This document shows, one piece after another, positions 27,061-36,390 of a stretch of DNA of 48,190 bases. Below the pieces are notes generated by a model. That model made no database searches and was not told the origin of the DNA. It worked only from the letters and a program-made list of their open reading frames with translations. Position numbers and translations under genes: made by a program. The stretch is from Atribacterota bacterium (lineage in GTDB: Bacteria; Atribacterota; Phoenicimicrobiia; Phoenicimicrobiales; Stramentimicrobiaceae). Position 1 is the first letter of the stretch, and every line of letters starts with the position of its first letter. The stretch covers positions 1 through 48,190 of the forward strand of contig JAQUNC010000014.1 of the NCBI GenBank assembly GCA_028717805.1. The letters are read 5' to 3'.

Positions 27061-27753
27061 TTGAGCTTTATTTTTGAGGGATTACAGAAAGCTTTTCAAT
27101 TAATTTTCTCTTTGAATAAGGAAGTTTTCATCATTGTATTATTTTCTTTAAAAGTATCAGGTATTGCTATTCTCTTAGCTTCTTTAACCGGTGTACCACT
27201 TGGTTTTTTAATTGGAGTAAAAAAATTTCGCTGGAAGAAATTTACAGTTATACTGCTGAATAATGCCCTGGCAATACCTACGGTGGTAGTTGGCTTAATT
27301 ATATATTCCTTTATTTCTCGGGTAGGTCCGTTAGGTTATTTTGGGCTGTTGTATACCCCGACTGCCGTAATTATCGGACAATTTTTTTTAGCAACGCCAA
27401 TTATTATTGCTTTAACCCATTCTGCTATACAGGGAATTGACACTAAAGTAAGAAATACTGCTTTAACTCTGGGTTCAACTGAAATACAAGCAGCCTGGGC
27501 AGTGGTAAAAGAAGGTCGTTATACCATTATGTCAGCAATTATTACTGGGTTTGGCAGAATTATAGCTGAAGTAGGAGCAGCTATGATGTTAGGAGGCAAC
27601 ATTAAAGGATCTACTAGAACCATGACTACAGCCATTTCCCTGGAAACTTCTAAAGGTGAGTTTGGTTTTGGTATAGCTCTAGGAATCATATTGTTATTAA
27701 TTTCTTTGAGTATAAATGTATTTCTTAGTTATATACAAAGTAAAAAGTTATAA
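27061..27753 (+). CDS. tupB: Tungstate ABC transporter permease TupB
   Basis: Membrane subunit of the tungstate importer, 230 residues with about five hydrophobic segments. The conserved TupB stretch GFGRIIAEVGAAMMLGGNIKG and the following TRTMTTAISLETSKGEF are present; the EAA-type coupling loop is around NTALTLGSTEIQAAW. It uses a TTG start at 27061 with AGAGAGGT seven bases upstream; no ATG gives a full-length protein. TupC starts 14 bases after its stop. The gene is 398 bases from tupA, further than usual. Confidence 0.9.
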   Translation: MSFIFEGLQKAFQLIFSLNKEVFIIVLFSLKVSGIAILLASLTGVPLGFLIGVKKFRWKKFTVILLNNALAIPTVVVGLIIYSFISRVGPLGYFGLLYTPTAVIIGQFFLATPIIIALTHSAIQGIDTKVRNTALTLGSTEIQAAWAVVKEGRYTIMSAIITGFGRIIAEVGAAMMLGGNIKGSTRTMTTAISLETSKGEFGFGIALGIILLLISLSINVFLSYIQSKKL

Positions 27754-27767
27754 TAAGGTTAATTGGA

Positions 27768-28787
27768 ATGAATAACTACGTTTTACTTAGAATTGAAAAT
27801 CTGAAAAAAATCTATGATAAGCGCCTTGTATTGAATATTTCATCTTTTGCATTTGAACAGGGGAAAATTTATGCCATTGTTGGTCCCAATGGTTCTGGTA
27901 AAACTACCCTGATTAATATTTTAAGTTTGCTTGATATCCCGGATAACGGGAAAATATTTTTTAAGGAAAAAGAAATAAAAAATATTTCTAAAAATGACCT
28001 ATTGAAAATCAGGAGACAGATTACTCTAGTTCATCAAAAGCCATTTTTATTTCAAACCACAGTCTATAATAATATAGCTTATGGCTTAAAGATAAGAGGG
28101 ATTTCTTATTTAGAACAGGAAAAAAGAATTAAAGAAGTTCTTAAAATTGTAGGACTATCCGGTTTTGAGCGAAGAGGATCGAATCAACTTTCAGGAGGAG
28201 AAGCACAGCGGGTGGTTATTGCCCGGGCTTTAGCAATAGAGCCAGATATACTTTTTTTAGATGAGCCAACTGCAAATATAGACAAGAGATATATTGAAGC
28301 AGTAGAAAGAATCATAAAAAAAATTAATCGTGAACTGAATACTACTGTTATCTTTACTACTCATGACCTTTCTCAAGCATATCGGTTGGCTGATACAATA
28401 ATATCATTACTGGAAGGTAGGATTATTCAACATATTCCGGAAAATATCTTTAGAGGCAAAATAATACAGGAAAATGGATTGCAATGGTGTAAAATAACAG
28501 AGGAAATAAAATTTGCCCTGGTGAGTAAAAGAAGAGGTTATGTTTATATTTACATTGCTCCCAGTGATATAATTTTATCCTATAATCAATTTGCCTCCAG
28601 TGCTCAAAATTCGTTTATAGGAAAAGTAATTAAAATTTCTGAACATAACCATCTTATCAGATTAGTAATAGATATAGGCGTAGAATTAGTTAGCGTTATC
28701 ACCCGTGATTCATTTCTAAAAATGAACATAAATATAAGCAGCAATATTTGCCTCACCTTTAAAGCCTCTGCTGTAAAATGTTTTTGA
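27768..28787 (+). CDS. tupC: Tungstate ABC transporter ATPase TupC with C-terminal TOBE/Mop domain
   Basis: ATP-binding subunit, 339 residues. Walker A GPNGSGKTT at 39-47, Q-loop VHQKPF near 88-93, signature LSGGE at 141-145, Walker B ILFLDE at 161-166, and the switch His in TTHDLS. The ABC core ends near residue 215. The last 70 residues (NSFIGKVIKISEHNHLIRLV onward, ending in TFKASAVKCF) look like a TOBE/Mop oxyanion-binding domain as in ModC, which can mediate feedback inhibition of transport by the imported oxyanion. Several TupC proteins lack this domain. It follows tupB by 14 bases. Confidence 0.88.
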   Translation: MNNYVLLRIENLKKIYDKRLVLNISSFAFEQGKIYAIVGPNGSGKTTLINILSLLDIPDNGKIFFKEKEIKNISKNDLLKIRRQITLVHQKPFLFQTTVYNNIAYGLKIRGISYLEQEKRIKEVLKIVGLSGFERRGSNQLSGGEAQRVVIARALAIEPDILFLDEPTANIDKRYIEAVERIIKKINRELNTTVIFTTHDLSQAYRLADTIISLLEGRIIQHIPENIFRGKIIQENGLQWCKITEEIKFALVSKRRGYVYIYIAPSDIILSYNQFASSAQNSFIGKVIKISEHNHLIRLVIDIGVELVSVITRDSFLKMNINISSNICLTFKASAVKCF

Positions 28788-29576
28788 TTGTTTCTTGTAC
28801 TGCCCAAAAGCTTTTTTTCGATGGGATATGACCGGTAAAATATTTCTTTTAAAAGATATACAAAAAAAGAAAAAAGAATTGAAAACAGTAACTAATAAAA
28901 AGTCCCTTCTCTCCTTAGGTTTCTTGAGGCTATCAGTTATAGTGCGTGCTGTTTATAAGAAGAATTACCAGGGAGTGTTTTTTGTTCTGTTATATGATAT
29001 ACTTATTCTGGAATTAAATATTTTTAATATAAATAGACCAAGATTTTTTTACTAATTAATTTAGCTTATAATAAAAAGTGTTAATCAAGATACTGGCTCC
29101 ATTAAATTTATTCTAAAGTAAATCATGATTTAATCCTGAATAAATCATTTGGATAATTGAGTTCCAATTCATATTTATTTATTCATAAAAACGACTTACT
29201 TGGAAGATGGTGATGATTAAATAGGATATTCTTGCCATACAAATAAATATAAACCAGCTGATCATTTTTTACCCGAAGTCCAAAGCAGGGAGTTGTATTT
29301 CCGGGCAATATTAAGTTAAAATATAGGTAAAAAGCTAAAAGTGGAAAAGTAGAATAAAAAATGATAAGAAAACGGTATATTTTGCTCAGAGGTTCTTCAA
29401 GCTAAATGTATGAAGGTTGCCTCTTTAACCATTATACAGATGATTTTGAAAAGAAAAAAGTTTCAGGAGGTGATAATAAAGAAAATATAAAAACTTGAGA
29501 ATTTAGTTCTTAGTAAATTCTTAGTAAATTAGGCGTTTGTCAAAATATCTTAATAGAAAAGAAAGGAAGAAAATAA
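28788..29576 (+). other. Long intergenic region before livK
   Basis: No confident gene in 789 bases. A weak frame (TTG 28795, or ATG 28828, to 29055) would encode a Lys- and Phe-rich peptide without recognised motifs or a good ribosome-binding site; I do not call it. Near 29274-29307 CCCG and CCGGG could pair across a long loop. At 29508-29530 TTCTTAGTAAA is tandemly duplicated. A distal Shine-Dalgarno-like element occurs at 29465. The livKHMGF promoter must lie here, but no convincing -35/-10 pair was found. Confidence 0.4.
29465..29473 (+). promoter_or_regulatory. Distal Shine-Dalgarno-like element (leader of livK)
   Basis: AGGAGGTGA lies about 104 bases before ATG 29577, which has its own AAAGGAAG. 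The frame from its GTG stops after six codons. It is the third such element ahead of a binding-protein gene in this window. Confidence 0.4.
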
Positions 29577-30698
29577 ATGAAAAAAAATTTAATTGTTTTT
29601 GCTTTAGCTGGATTGATGCTTTTAATAGGTAGCGTAGCATTAGCTCAGGATGTGGTAAAATTCGGTGTCGCCGAACCAATGACTGGCGCTATGGCAGTTG
29701 GAGGAGAGCTATGCTGGCGGGGTTATGAGTTAGCTCATGAGCAAATCCCAACAGTATTAGGCAAAAAAATTGAATTAGTTCTGGTTGATAATAAGAGTGA
29801 TAAAGTTGAAGCTGCCAATGCGGTTTCCAGGCTTATTGAAAGAGAAGGGGCTGTAGCAGTTTTTGTTAGTTATGGTAGCGGTATGGCTATTCCGGGCGGT
29901 GAAGTTGCCAATAAAGCGGGAATACCGCTGCTTTCTGGCACTGCCACCAATCCCTTAGTCACTCAGGGAAAAGAATATGTATTTCGTGCTTGCTTCATTG
30001 ATCCCTTCCAGGGTCAGGTTATGGCTCAGTATGCTTATGAAACTCTAGGAGTTAGAAAATCTGCTCTGTTAGTTGACATTGCTCAGGATTATTCGGTTGG
30101 ACTGGCTAATTTCTATAAAAGAACCTTTGAGGCACTGGGGGGAGAGATTGTAAGTGATACTAAATATAATACCGGTGACCAAGATTTTAGTGCCCAATTA
30201 AGCCAGATTATTGCTTCTGGAGCAGAAGCTCTCTTCTTCCCTGGATATTTTGGAGACGTTGCCCTGATAGCTATTCAAGGCAGAGAATTAGGGTATATAG
30301 GTCAATATTTAGGTGGTGATACTTTACACAATCCGGTTTTGATAGATCTAGCAAAAGATGCTTCTGAAGGTCTAATTGCCAGTACTTTCTTTGCTGAAGA
30401 CCAACCTGCTACACCTGAATCTGAAAAATTTGCTAAACTTTTCAGAGAAAAATATAATTTAGCTCCTGATGCTGTATCAATTCTTTGCTATGATTCCTAT
30501 AACCTAATGGTTGATGCCATTGAAAGAGCAGGTTCATTTGATCCAGTTGCAATCAAGGATGCCTTAGCTTCTACCAAAGGTTTTCAGGGTGCTGGTGGGT
30601 CTATCACCATTGACGAAAATGGTGATGCTATTAAACCGGCTGTTTTAGTGAAGATTGTAAACGGAGAATATAAATATGAAGCTACTGTCTATCCTTAA
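29577..30698 (+). CDS. livK: Branched-chain amino-acid-binding protein LivK
   Basis: Periplasmic binding protein of the hydrophobic amino-acid (HAAT) importer family, 373 residues. Signal peptide residues 1-24 (MKKNLIVFALAG start, VALAQ cleavage). The mature N-terminus VVKFGVAEPMTGAMAVGG, VDNKSDKVEAANAVSRLIE and ALFFPGYFGDVALIA are typical of Peripla_BP_6. Start ATG has AAAGGAAG upstream. The complete set of permeases and ATPases follows. Leucine, isoleucine and valine are the default ligands; other amino acids are possible, since this family varies widely. Confidence 0.88.
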   Translation: MKKNLIVFALAGLMLLIGSVALAQDVVKFGVAEPMTGAMAVGGELCWRGYELAHEQIPTVLGKKIELVLVDNKSDKVEAANAVSRLIEREGAVAVFVSYGSGMAIPGGEVANKAGIPLLSGTATNPLVTQGKEYVFRACFIDPFQGQVMAQYAYETLGVRKSALLVDIAQDYSVGLANFYKRTFEALGGEIVSDTKYNTGDQDFSAQLSQIIASGAEALFFPGYFGDVALIAIQGRELGYIGQYLGGDTLHNPVLIDLAKDASEGLIASTFFAEDQPATPESEKFAKLFREKYNLAPDAVSILCYDSYNLMVDAIERAGSFDPVAIKDALASTKGFQGAGGSITIDENGDAIKPAVLVKIVNGEYKYEATVYP

Positions 30699-30721
30699 TT
30701 TGAGATAGATAAGTAATTGAT

Positions 30722-30770
30722 ATTATAGGCAAAAGAGATAGGATTAAGTCCTATCTCTTTTGCCTATAAT
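30722..30770 (+). other. Perfect 22-bp hairpin between livK and livH
   Basis: Arms 30722-30743 and 30749-30770 are perfect complements around TTAAG. The following bases (GATTATGAAG) give no T-run. It is the longest uninterrupted stem in the window, 23 bases after the livK stop and 41 before livH. It probably protects livK mRNA and limits read-through. Confidence 0.8.
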
Positions 30771-30811
30771 GATTATGAAGTTTTCATTCCAATAATGACA
30801 AGGAGAAGTCC

Positions 30812-31705
30812 ATGACAATAAATCTATTCTTGCAGAATATTGCGAATGGCCTATCACTGGGTACTTTATATGCTTTAATTGCCATAGGATATACCATGGT
30901 TTATGGAATTTTAAGATTAATAAACTTTGCCCATGGAGAAATATTTATGTTGGCACCATATTTCCTTTATTTTGGATTCTTGATTTTTCATCTGCCCTGG
31001 TGGGCTTCAGCAATGGTTGCCATTGGGTTAACTGCTTTGACTGGTGTATTGACTGAAAGGATTGCCTATAAACCTTTGCGAGATGCACCTAGAATTTCAG
31101 CTTTAATATCGGCAATTGGAGTATCTTTCTTTCTGCAAAATTTAGCTATTGTAGTTTTTTCTGGTATTCCCAAATCTGTTCATCGACCAGCATTTTTTAC
31201 CAGACTTTTTCAATTTGGAGAGATTCGTATTCAATCAACTCTGTTTGCTTCCATTGGGATATCTATTATATTTCTATCCCTATTAATCTATATTATCTAT
31301 CAAACAAAAACCGGTTTAGCAATGAGGGCAATATCGAGAGATATTGAAACATCCAGATTAATGGGAATTGATGTAAACAGAGCAATTTCGGTAACTTTTG
31401 TTATTGGTTCATCGCTGGCAGCAGTAGGAGGTATTCTCTGGAGTCTTAGATTCCCACAGCTATTTCCCACCATGGGTATGATACCTGGTTTAAAAGCCTT
31501 CATTGCTGCTGTAGTTGGAGGTATCGGTAGTATTCCGGGTGCTATGCTGGGTGGGTTTGTTTTAGGTATGTCTGAGATTTTATTTGTAACATTTTTCCCT
31601 GCCCTGTCAGGTTATAGAGATGCCTTTGTCTTTATAATTCTAATTTTAATATTATTGTTTAAGCCCGATGGTATTTTAGGCATAAAGGTACAAGAGAAGG
31701 TGTAA
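30812..31705 (+). CDS. livH: Branched-chain amino-acid permease LivH
   Basis: First membrane subunit, 297 residues, about eight hydrophobic segments. The family opening NGLSLGTLYALIAIGYTMVYG and INFAHGEIFML are present, and the coupling region MRAISRDIETSRLMGIDVNR (residues about 171-190) matches LivH. The C-terminus LILLFKPDGILG is standard. AAGGAG lies eight bases before the ATG. livM starts four bases after its stop. Confidence 0.92.
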   Translation: MTINLFLQNIANGLSLGTLYALIAIGYTMVYGILRLINFAHGEIFMLAPYFLYFGFLIFHLPWWASAMVAIGLTALTGVLTERIAYKPLRDAPRISALISAIGVSFFLQNLAIVVFSGIPKSVHRPAFFTRLFQFGEIRIQSTLFASIGISIIFLSLLIYIIYQTKTGLAMRAISRDIETSRLMGIDVNRAISVTFVIGSSLAAVGGILWSLRFPQLFPTMGMIPGLKAFIAAVVGGIGSIPGAMLGGFVLGMSEILFVTFFPALSGYRDAFVFIILILILLFKPDGILGIKVQEKV

Positions 31706-31709
31706 CACA

Positions 31710-32777
31710 ATGAAAAAACAAAGTGATAAAATATATACCCTGATAGCTTTAATAATACTTTTTTTATTTGTGTACTTTGCGCAGAATAAATTGGACGCTT
31801 ATAAGATAAGAATTCTTAATCTCGGTGCGATATATGTTACTCTTGGAGTAAGTTTAAATTTAATATATGGATTTACCGGACAATTCTCTCTGGGTCATGC
31901 CGGTTTTATGGCAATTGGTGCCTATGTAACGGCCTTATTAGTTCTCCCTCCTTATTATAAGGAAATAATTTTTATATTGGAACCTTTAGCCTGGCCCTTT
32001 ACGGTAATCCACGCTCCATTTATAGTAGCCTTATTCTTAAGCGGATTAGTTGCTGCTTTGGCTGCCTTTGTAATCGGTTTACCTGTACTAAGATTGAAAG
32101 GGGATTATCTGGGAATTGCTACCCTGGGATTTGCCGAGATAATCAGAATCGTTGCCAATAATATTCCTCACATTACTAATGGTGCTTTGGGCATTAAGGG
32201 TATTCCAGAATATACCAATCTCTGGTGGACGGTAGGGGTAGCAGTGGTAACCATTTATATTATTAAAGGATTAATTAATAGTAGTTTTGGAAGAGCGTTA
32301 ATGGCAATTAGAGAAAATGAGATTGCAGCTGAAGTTATCGGAATAAATCTCACTTATCATAAAGTAATGTCCTTTACTATTAGTGCCTTCTTTGCCGGAG
32401 TAGGGGGTGGCTTATTTGCCTGTTTATTGACTACTATAGATCCAAAGGCGTTTATGTTCGTGATGACCTTTAATATTTTGGCTGTAGTAGTGCTCGGTGG
32501 ATTAGGAAGTATAACCGGAACAGTTATTGCTGCTTTTCTCTTTAATTTCTTTCTAGAATATCTTCGTCCTATTGAAGCTGGCTTTAATTTAGGACCACTT
32601 AATTTTCCACCTATACCAGGATTAAGGATGGTTTCTTTCTCAGTCCTGCTTTTAATTCTTATTCTGTATAAACAAAGGGGTTTGATGGGGGGAATTGAAT
32701 TCTCCTGGAGAGGATTCTTTCAACTGATTAATAGAATATTTACTAATAAAAAACCCACTGAAGGGAGTGCCTCTTAA
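31710..32777 (+). CDS. livM: Branched-chain amino-acid permease LivM
   Basis: Second membrane subunit, 355 residues. Typical blocks are LGVSLNLIYGFTGQFSLGHA, LRLKGDYLGIATLGFAEIIR and the coupling loop RALMAIRENEIAAEVIGIN, followed by GGLGSITGTVIAAFL. The C-terminal 30 residues are polar and cytoplasmic. Its stop codon overlaps the livG start (TAATG), implying translational coupling. Confidence 0.92.
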   Translation: MKKQSDKIYTLIALIILFLFVYFAQNKLDAYKIRILNLGAIYVTLGVSLNLIYGFTGQFSLGHAGFMAIGAYVTALLVLPPYYKEIIFILEPLAWPFTVIHAPFIVALFLSGLVAALAAFVIGLPVLRLKGDYLGIATLGFAEIIRIVANNIPHITNGALGIKGIPEYTNLWWTVGVAVVTIYIIKGLINSSFGRALMAIRENEIAAEVIGINLTYHKVMSFTISAFFAGVGGGLFACLLTTIDPKAFMFVMTFNILAVVVLGGLGSITGTVIAAFLFNFFLEYLRPIEAGFNLGPLNFPPIPGLRMVSFSVLLLILILYKQRGLMGGIEFSWRGFFQLINRIFTNKKPTEGSAS

Positions 32778-33550
32778 TGGAAATATTAAATATAGATAAT
32801 ATCACCATAAAATTCGGTGGCTTAACAGCAGTGAAGCATTTCAAATTGGAACTAATAACCGGAGAGCTGGTAGGATTAATCGGTCCTAACGGTGCTGGCA
32901 AAACTACGGTCTTTAATATGATTACTGGTATATATACTCCTACCGAAAACAGGATATATTTTCAAAATATGGATATCACTAGAATGAAGCCAGATAAAAT
33001 AGCCAAGTTAGGTATTGCCAGAACCTTCCAAAATGTGAGGCTTATGGAAAATTTAACAGTCATTGATAATGTAATGATTGGATTTCACCTCCATTTACAA
33101 TCAGGTCTCGCCTCTGCCATCTTTAAATTTCCAGGCTATGTCAAGGAAGAAGAAAACATCTACCAGAAATCTATAGAATTACTGGAGAAAGTTGATTTAG
33201 AAAAATGCAAATTGGAAAAGGCAGGGAGTCTTCCCTACGGTCAGCAGAGAAAATTGGAAATTATCAGAGCCTTAGCAACAGAGCCTAAGATTTTACTTCT
33301 GGATGAACCAGCTGCAGGCATGAATCCTCAGGAAACTAAGGAGCTTATGCGTTTTATTCAGAAAATAAGGGAAGATTTTGATTTGACCATTTTATTGATA
33401 GAACATGATATGAAGGTAGTAATGGGAATATGCGAGAGAATAGTAGTTCTAAATTATGGTGTAACGATTGCTGAGGGGAATCCCGAAGAGATACAACATA
33501 ATCCAGAAGTTATCAAAGCTTATTTGGGGGTGGAAGCTCAATATGCTTAA
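32777..33550 (+). CDS. livG: Branched-chain amino-acid ATPase LivG
   Basis: ABC ATPase of 257 residues. Walker A GPNGAGKTT near 36-44, the LivG-type signature LPYGQQRKLEIIRAL (in place of LSGGQ), Walker B ILLLDEP and the trailing AAGMNPQET are all characteristic. The C-terminal VVLNYGVTIAEGNPEEIQ and ending AYLG are usual. AGGGAG lies about ten bases upstream of the ATG, within the end of livM. It overlaps livF by eight bases. Confidence 0.92.
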   Translation: MEILNIDNITIKFGGLTAVKHFKLELITGELVGLIGPNGAGKTTVFNMITGIYTPTENRIYFQNMDITRMKPDKIAKLGIARTFQNVRLMENLTVIDNVMIGFHLHLQSGLASAIFKFPGYVKEEENIYQKSIELLEKVDLEKCKLEKAGSLPYGQQRKLEIIRALATEPKILLLDEPAAGMNPQETKELMRFIQKIREDFDLTILLIEHDMKVVMGICERIVVLNYGVTIAEGNPEEIQHNPEVIKAYLGVEAQYA

Positions 33551-34247
33551 AATAGAAGATTTGAACGTTTTTTATGGTGGAATACACGCTTTAAAAGGTA
33601 TCACTTTTGAAGTACCGCAAGGTAAAATTACTACACTTATTGGTGCTAACGGTGCCGGAAAAAGCACTACCTTGAGAGCCATATGTTCATTGGTTAAAAC
33701 AAAGACTGGGAAAATAATATTTCAAGATAAAAATATTAATAATTTTTCAACTGACCATATTGTCAAGATGGGTGTAGCAATGGTCCCTGAAGGGAGAAAA
33801 ATATTTCCTAATTTAACAGTAAAGGAAAATTTAGAGTTAGGTGCCTTTACCCGGCAAGATAATGAAGGAATTGCTAAAGATTTAGAGTGGGTTTATGAGC
33901 TATTTCCCAGGTTAAAGGAGAGACTCTGGCAAAAAGGGGGCACTTTATCCGGTGGAGAGCAGCAGATGCTATCAGTAGCTAGAGGATTAATGTCTCGTCC
34001 CAAACTTTTAATGTTAGACGAGCCTTCTTTGGGTTTGGCACCATTATTGGTACAGGAAATAATAGAGACCATTCATAAAATCAGTCAGGAAGGAATAACG
34101 ATTCTTTTAGTGGAACAGAACGCCTTTGCTGCTTTAAAAATATCTGATTATGCCTATGTACTGGAAACAGGCTGTCTTGTTTTAAAGGGTAGCGGGGAAG
34201 ACCTACTGAATGATGAGAAGGTTAAAAAAGCCTATCTGGGAGAGTAG
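33543..34247 (+). CDS. livF: Branched-chain amino-acid ATPase LivF
   Basis: Second ABC ATPase, 234 residues, normal for LivF. Walker A GANGAGKST, Q-loop region VPEGRKIFPNLTV, signature LSGGEQQML, Walker B LLMLDEP and SLGLAPLLVQEI are present. ATG 33543 (MLKIEDLNVFYGG) overlaps the livG stop by eight bases and is preceded by GGGGGTGG. An in-frame start at 33468 would overlap livG by 83 bases without need. The SDR gene follows after three bases. Confidence 0.92.
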   Translation: MLKIEDLNVFYGGIHALKGITFEVPQGKITTLIGANGAGKSTTLRAICSLVKTKTGKIIFQDKNINNFSTDHIVKMGVAMVPEGRKIFPNLTVKENLELGAFTRQDNEGIAKDLEWVYELFPRLKERLWQKGGTLSGGEQQMLSVARGLMSRPKLLMLDEPSLGLAPLLVQEIIETIHKISQEGITILLVEQNAFAALKISDYAYVLETGCLVLKGSGEDLLNDEKVKKAYLGE

Positions 34248-34250
34248 AAG

Positions 34251-35015
34251 ATGTTAGATATTTTCAATTTGAAGGGCAAAGTTGCACTTATTACTGGTTC
34301 CAGTCGTGGTTTGGGTTTAGTCTTGGCTCGAGGACTGGGAGAGGCGGGAGCCCGAATAGTGCTCAATGGCAAAGACAAGAATAGGCTAAAACAGGCTGTG
34401 GAAAGGTTAAAAGGAGAAGGATTGGAGGTAGTTGGATACCCTTTCGACATTACCGACAAAGAAGAGATTAAAGAACAAATTGTTAATATGGAGAGAGAGA
34501 TTGGCTTCCTTGATATATTGGTAAATAATGCCGGGATACAGATAAGGAAGCCCCTTGAGGTATTTGAAGAATCAGCCTGGAGAAAAGTGATTGATACCAA
34601 CCTTACCGGAGCCTTCTTGGTTAGTCAGCAAGTGGCAAGAGGTATGATTAAGCGGAAATCAGGGAAAATTATAAATATTTGCTCTTTACAAAGCGAGATT
34701 GGCAGAGAAACCATAGCTCCCTATGCGGCAGCCAAGGGTGGTCTAAAGATGTTAACTAAAGCTATGAGTGTAGAATGGGCTAAATATAATATACAGGTTA
34801 ATGGCATTGGTCCCGGCTATTTTATTACCGAGATGACCCTTCCTCTAAGTCAGGATAAGTCATTTGATTCCTGGCTTAAAAATCGTACTCCAGCTCATCG
34901 TTGGGGGAATCCTGATGAATTGATTGGTACCATTATATTCCTGTCTTCTTCTGCCTCCGATTTTATTAATGGACAGATTATTTATGTAGATGGCGGACTG
35001 TTAGCTTCAATTTAG
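34251..35015 (+). CDS. Short-chain dehydrogenase (gluconate 5-dehydrogenase-like SDR)
   Basis: NAD(P)-dependent classical SDR oxidoreductase, 254 residues. Cofactor motif TGSSRGLG at 15-22, NNAG at 92-95, and catalytic Ser145, Tyr158 and Lys162. The opening FNLKGKVALITGSSRGLG and the proline-glycine turn GIGPGYFITEM resemble gluconate 5-dehydrogenase (IdnO/Gno) and related polyol dehydrogenases. It starts three bases after livF with GGGAG upstream, so it is almost certainly in the liv transcript. It could act on the imported compound or a keto/hydroxy derivative, but substrate cannot be predicted. Confidence 0.85.
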   Translation: MLDIFNLKGKVALITGSSRGLGLVLARGLGEAGARIVLNGKDKNRLKQAVERLKGEGLEVVGYPFDITDKEEIKEQIVNMEREIGFLDILVNNAGIQIRKPLEVFEESAWRKVIDTNLTGAFLVSQQVARGMIKRKSGKIINICSLQSEIGRETIAPYAAAKGGLKMLTKAMSVEWAKYNIQVNGIGPGYFITEMTLPLSQDKSFDSWLKNRTPAHRWGNPDELIGTIIFLSSSASDFINGQIIYVDGGLLASI

Positions 35016-35109
35016 ATATTTGCATGGGACACTAGTAATAGCTTATAGTAAAGTACTATTATTACTGACATTGTAAAAAATAAGAAAATTGAGAGAATGG
35101 TATATCAAA

Positions 35110-35331
35110 ATGAAATTTTCAGCGTGGTTATATGGATTTATAGGTTTTATCGGTTTCTTAGGATTCCAGGGGTTTGCTCATAATAATCCCTATGAATTGT
35201 TATTTTTTACTTTCTTTGCCTTTTTTGCCTATTTTAAATTTTTACGAAAGGAATTGGAATATCTTGGTTTATTAGGATTTGTAGGATTATTTGTTGCTAT
35301 TTTGGGCTTAGTAGGAATTATCAAGGTTTAA
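35110..35331 (+). CDS. Small FGF-repeat membrane protein
   Basis: Hydrophobic 73-residue protein with two or three membrane segments. The first is built of a Gly-Phe repeat (YGFIGFIGFLGFQGF), the middle is Phe-rich (FFTFFAFFAYFKF), a basic-acidic linker KELEYLG follows, and a second Gly/Phe/Leu segment (LLGFVGLFVAIL) ends it. It resembles small DUF3796-like proteins, function unknown. I use ATG 35110; an in-frame TTG at 35089 adds seven residues. Only a weak GAGAG precedes it. It lies 94 bases after the SDR gene. Confidence 0.5.
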   Translation: MKFSAWLYGFIGFIGFLGFQGFAHNNPYELLFFTFFAFFAYFKFLRKELEYLGLLGFVGLFVAILGLVGIIKV

Positions 35332-35575
35332 TTATCATAATTTTCGTAAAAATCCTTTCTTATTTAATTAATATAATACCCTTAAGAATAATAATTTTGC
35401 TTAACAATCAAAATATAGTCTTTTTATGGTTTAAAGTTTAAATAAAAATATTTAACCATAAGGATTAAAATATACCAGCTATATTGTTTGTTTGACTGAG
35501 GTTCGAAATAAAAATTATGCTAGAAAAAATCGATTCCAAATTGTTTTATCTTTTATGAATAACCATTTAGATATA

Positions 35576-36352
35576 ATGAAAAGATATTTATTAATTATTT
35601 TATTTATCTCTTCAATTGCCATTCTGGCAAATGCCAAAACTTATTTTATTAGTCAGGTAATAGATGGAGATACATTCCTTCTGAAGACTAACGAAATAGT
35701 TCGTTTATTAGGCATTGATGCCCCAGAGATTGGACAACCGGGGTATGATCTAGCCAAATGGTTTTTATTTTACATAACCGAAGGAGAAGAGATTATCCTG
35801 GAGAAAGATTTTCAGGATAAGGATGAACATGGACGGCTATTGCGTTATGTTTTTTTAAAAAAGAACAGCCAAATGATAAATGAATTAATGCTTAGATATG
35901 GTCTGGCTGATTTTCGCTATCTTTCGTTAGATGCCAAATATTATCAAAGATTAGAGGAAGTGACATTAAGGGCAGAAAAAAATAAACATGGTTTATGGGC
36001 TTTCTCAGTTTTTCCACCAGGTCAAATTAAAGGTGAAGATTATTCTGTCAAGGTAATTAGCTGGCAGGAAGCCCCCGTCTATATTAATCAAATAGTTACT
36101 CTGGAGGGTTCTATCTTAAGGACTTATGATTCTGGTAAGGCCTGCTTTTTAAATTTCCAGCGTAATTGGCAGGGGACCATAGATTTAGTAATCTTCGCTG
36201 AACATTATCATTTATACCCTGCTAATCCAGCTGTGTATTTTTTAAATAAAAAAATAAAGGTTACCGGTTTAATTCAATTACATAATGGGAATCCTCAAAT
36301 GATAATTAAATCTCCACAACAAATTAGCATAATTGATATAATAGATAAATAA
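35576..36352 (+). CDS. Secreted thermonuclease-like protein (SNase domain plus OB-fold)
   Basis: Exported nuclease of about 258 residues. ATG 35576 gives a good signal peptide (MKRYLLIILF, cleavage near LANAK); the frame is open further upstream to 35492 but without a ribosome-binding site. The SNase domain (about 22-150) retains the active-site set: VIDGDTF with Asp30/Asp32, RLLGIDAPE with Arg43 and Glu51, and Arg87 in DEHGRLLRYV. The remaining residues (about 160-255: VTLEGSILRTYDSGKACFLN and KKIKVTGLIQLHNGNPQMII) look like a bacterial OB-fold, a recurring partner of SNase domains. It probably degrades external DNA or RNA for nutrients. Confidence 0.82.
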   Translation: MKRYLLIILFISSIAILANAKTYFISQVIDGDTFLLKTNEIVRLLGIDAPEIGQPGYDLAKWFLFYITEGEEIILEKDFQDKDEHGRLLRYVFLKKNSQMINELMLRYGLADFRYLSLDAKYYQRLEEVTLRAEKNKHGLWAFSVFPPGQIKGEDYSVKVISWQEAPVYINQIVTLEGSILRTYDSGKACFLNFQRNWQGTIDLVIFAEHYHLYPANPAVYFLNKKIKVTGLIQLHNGNPQMIIKSPQQISIIDIIDK

Positions 36353-36390
36353 TAGTTGTTATGGAATTCAAAATACATTAAGGAAGATTA

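Noticed and set aside
28795-29055. Open frame of 86 codons after tupC
   Set aside because: TTG or late ATG start without a good ribosome-binding site, Lys/Phe-rich low-complexity translation and no recognised motif; most likely chance in AT-rich DNA.
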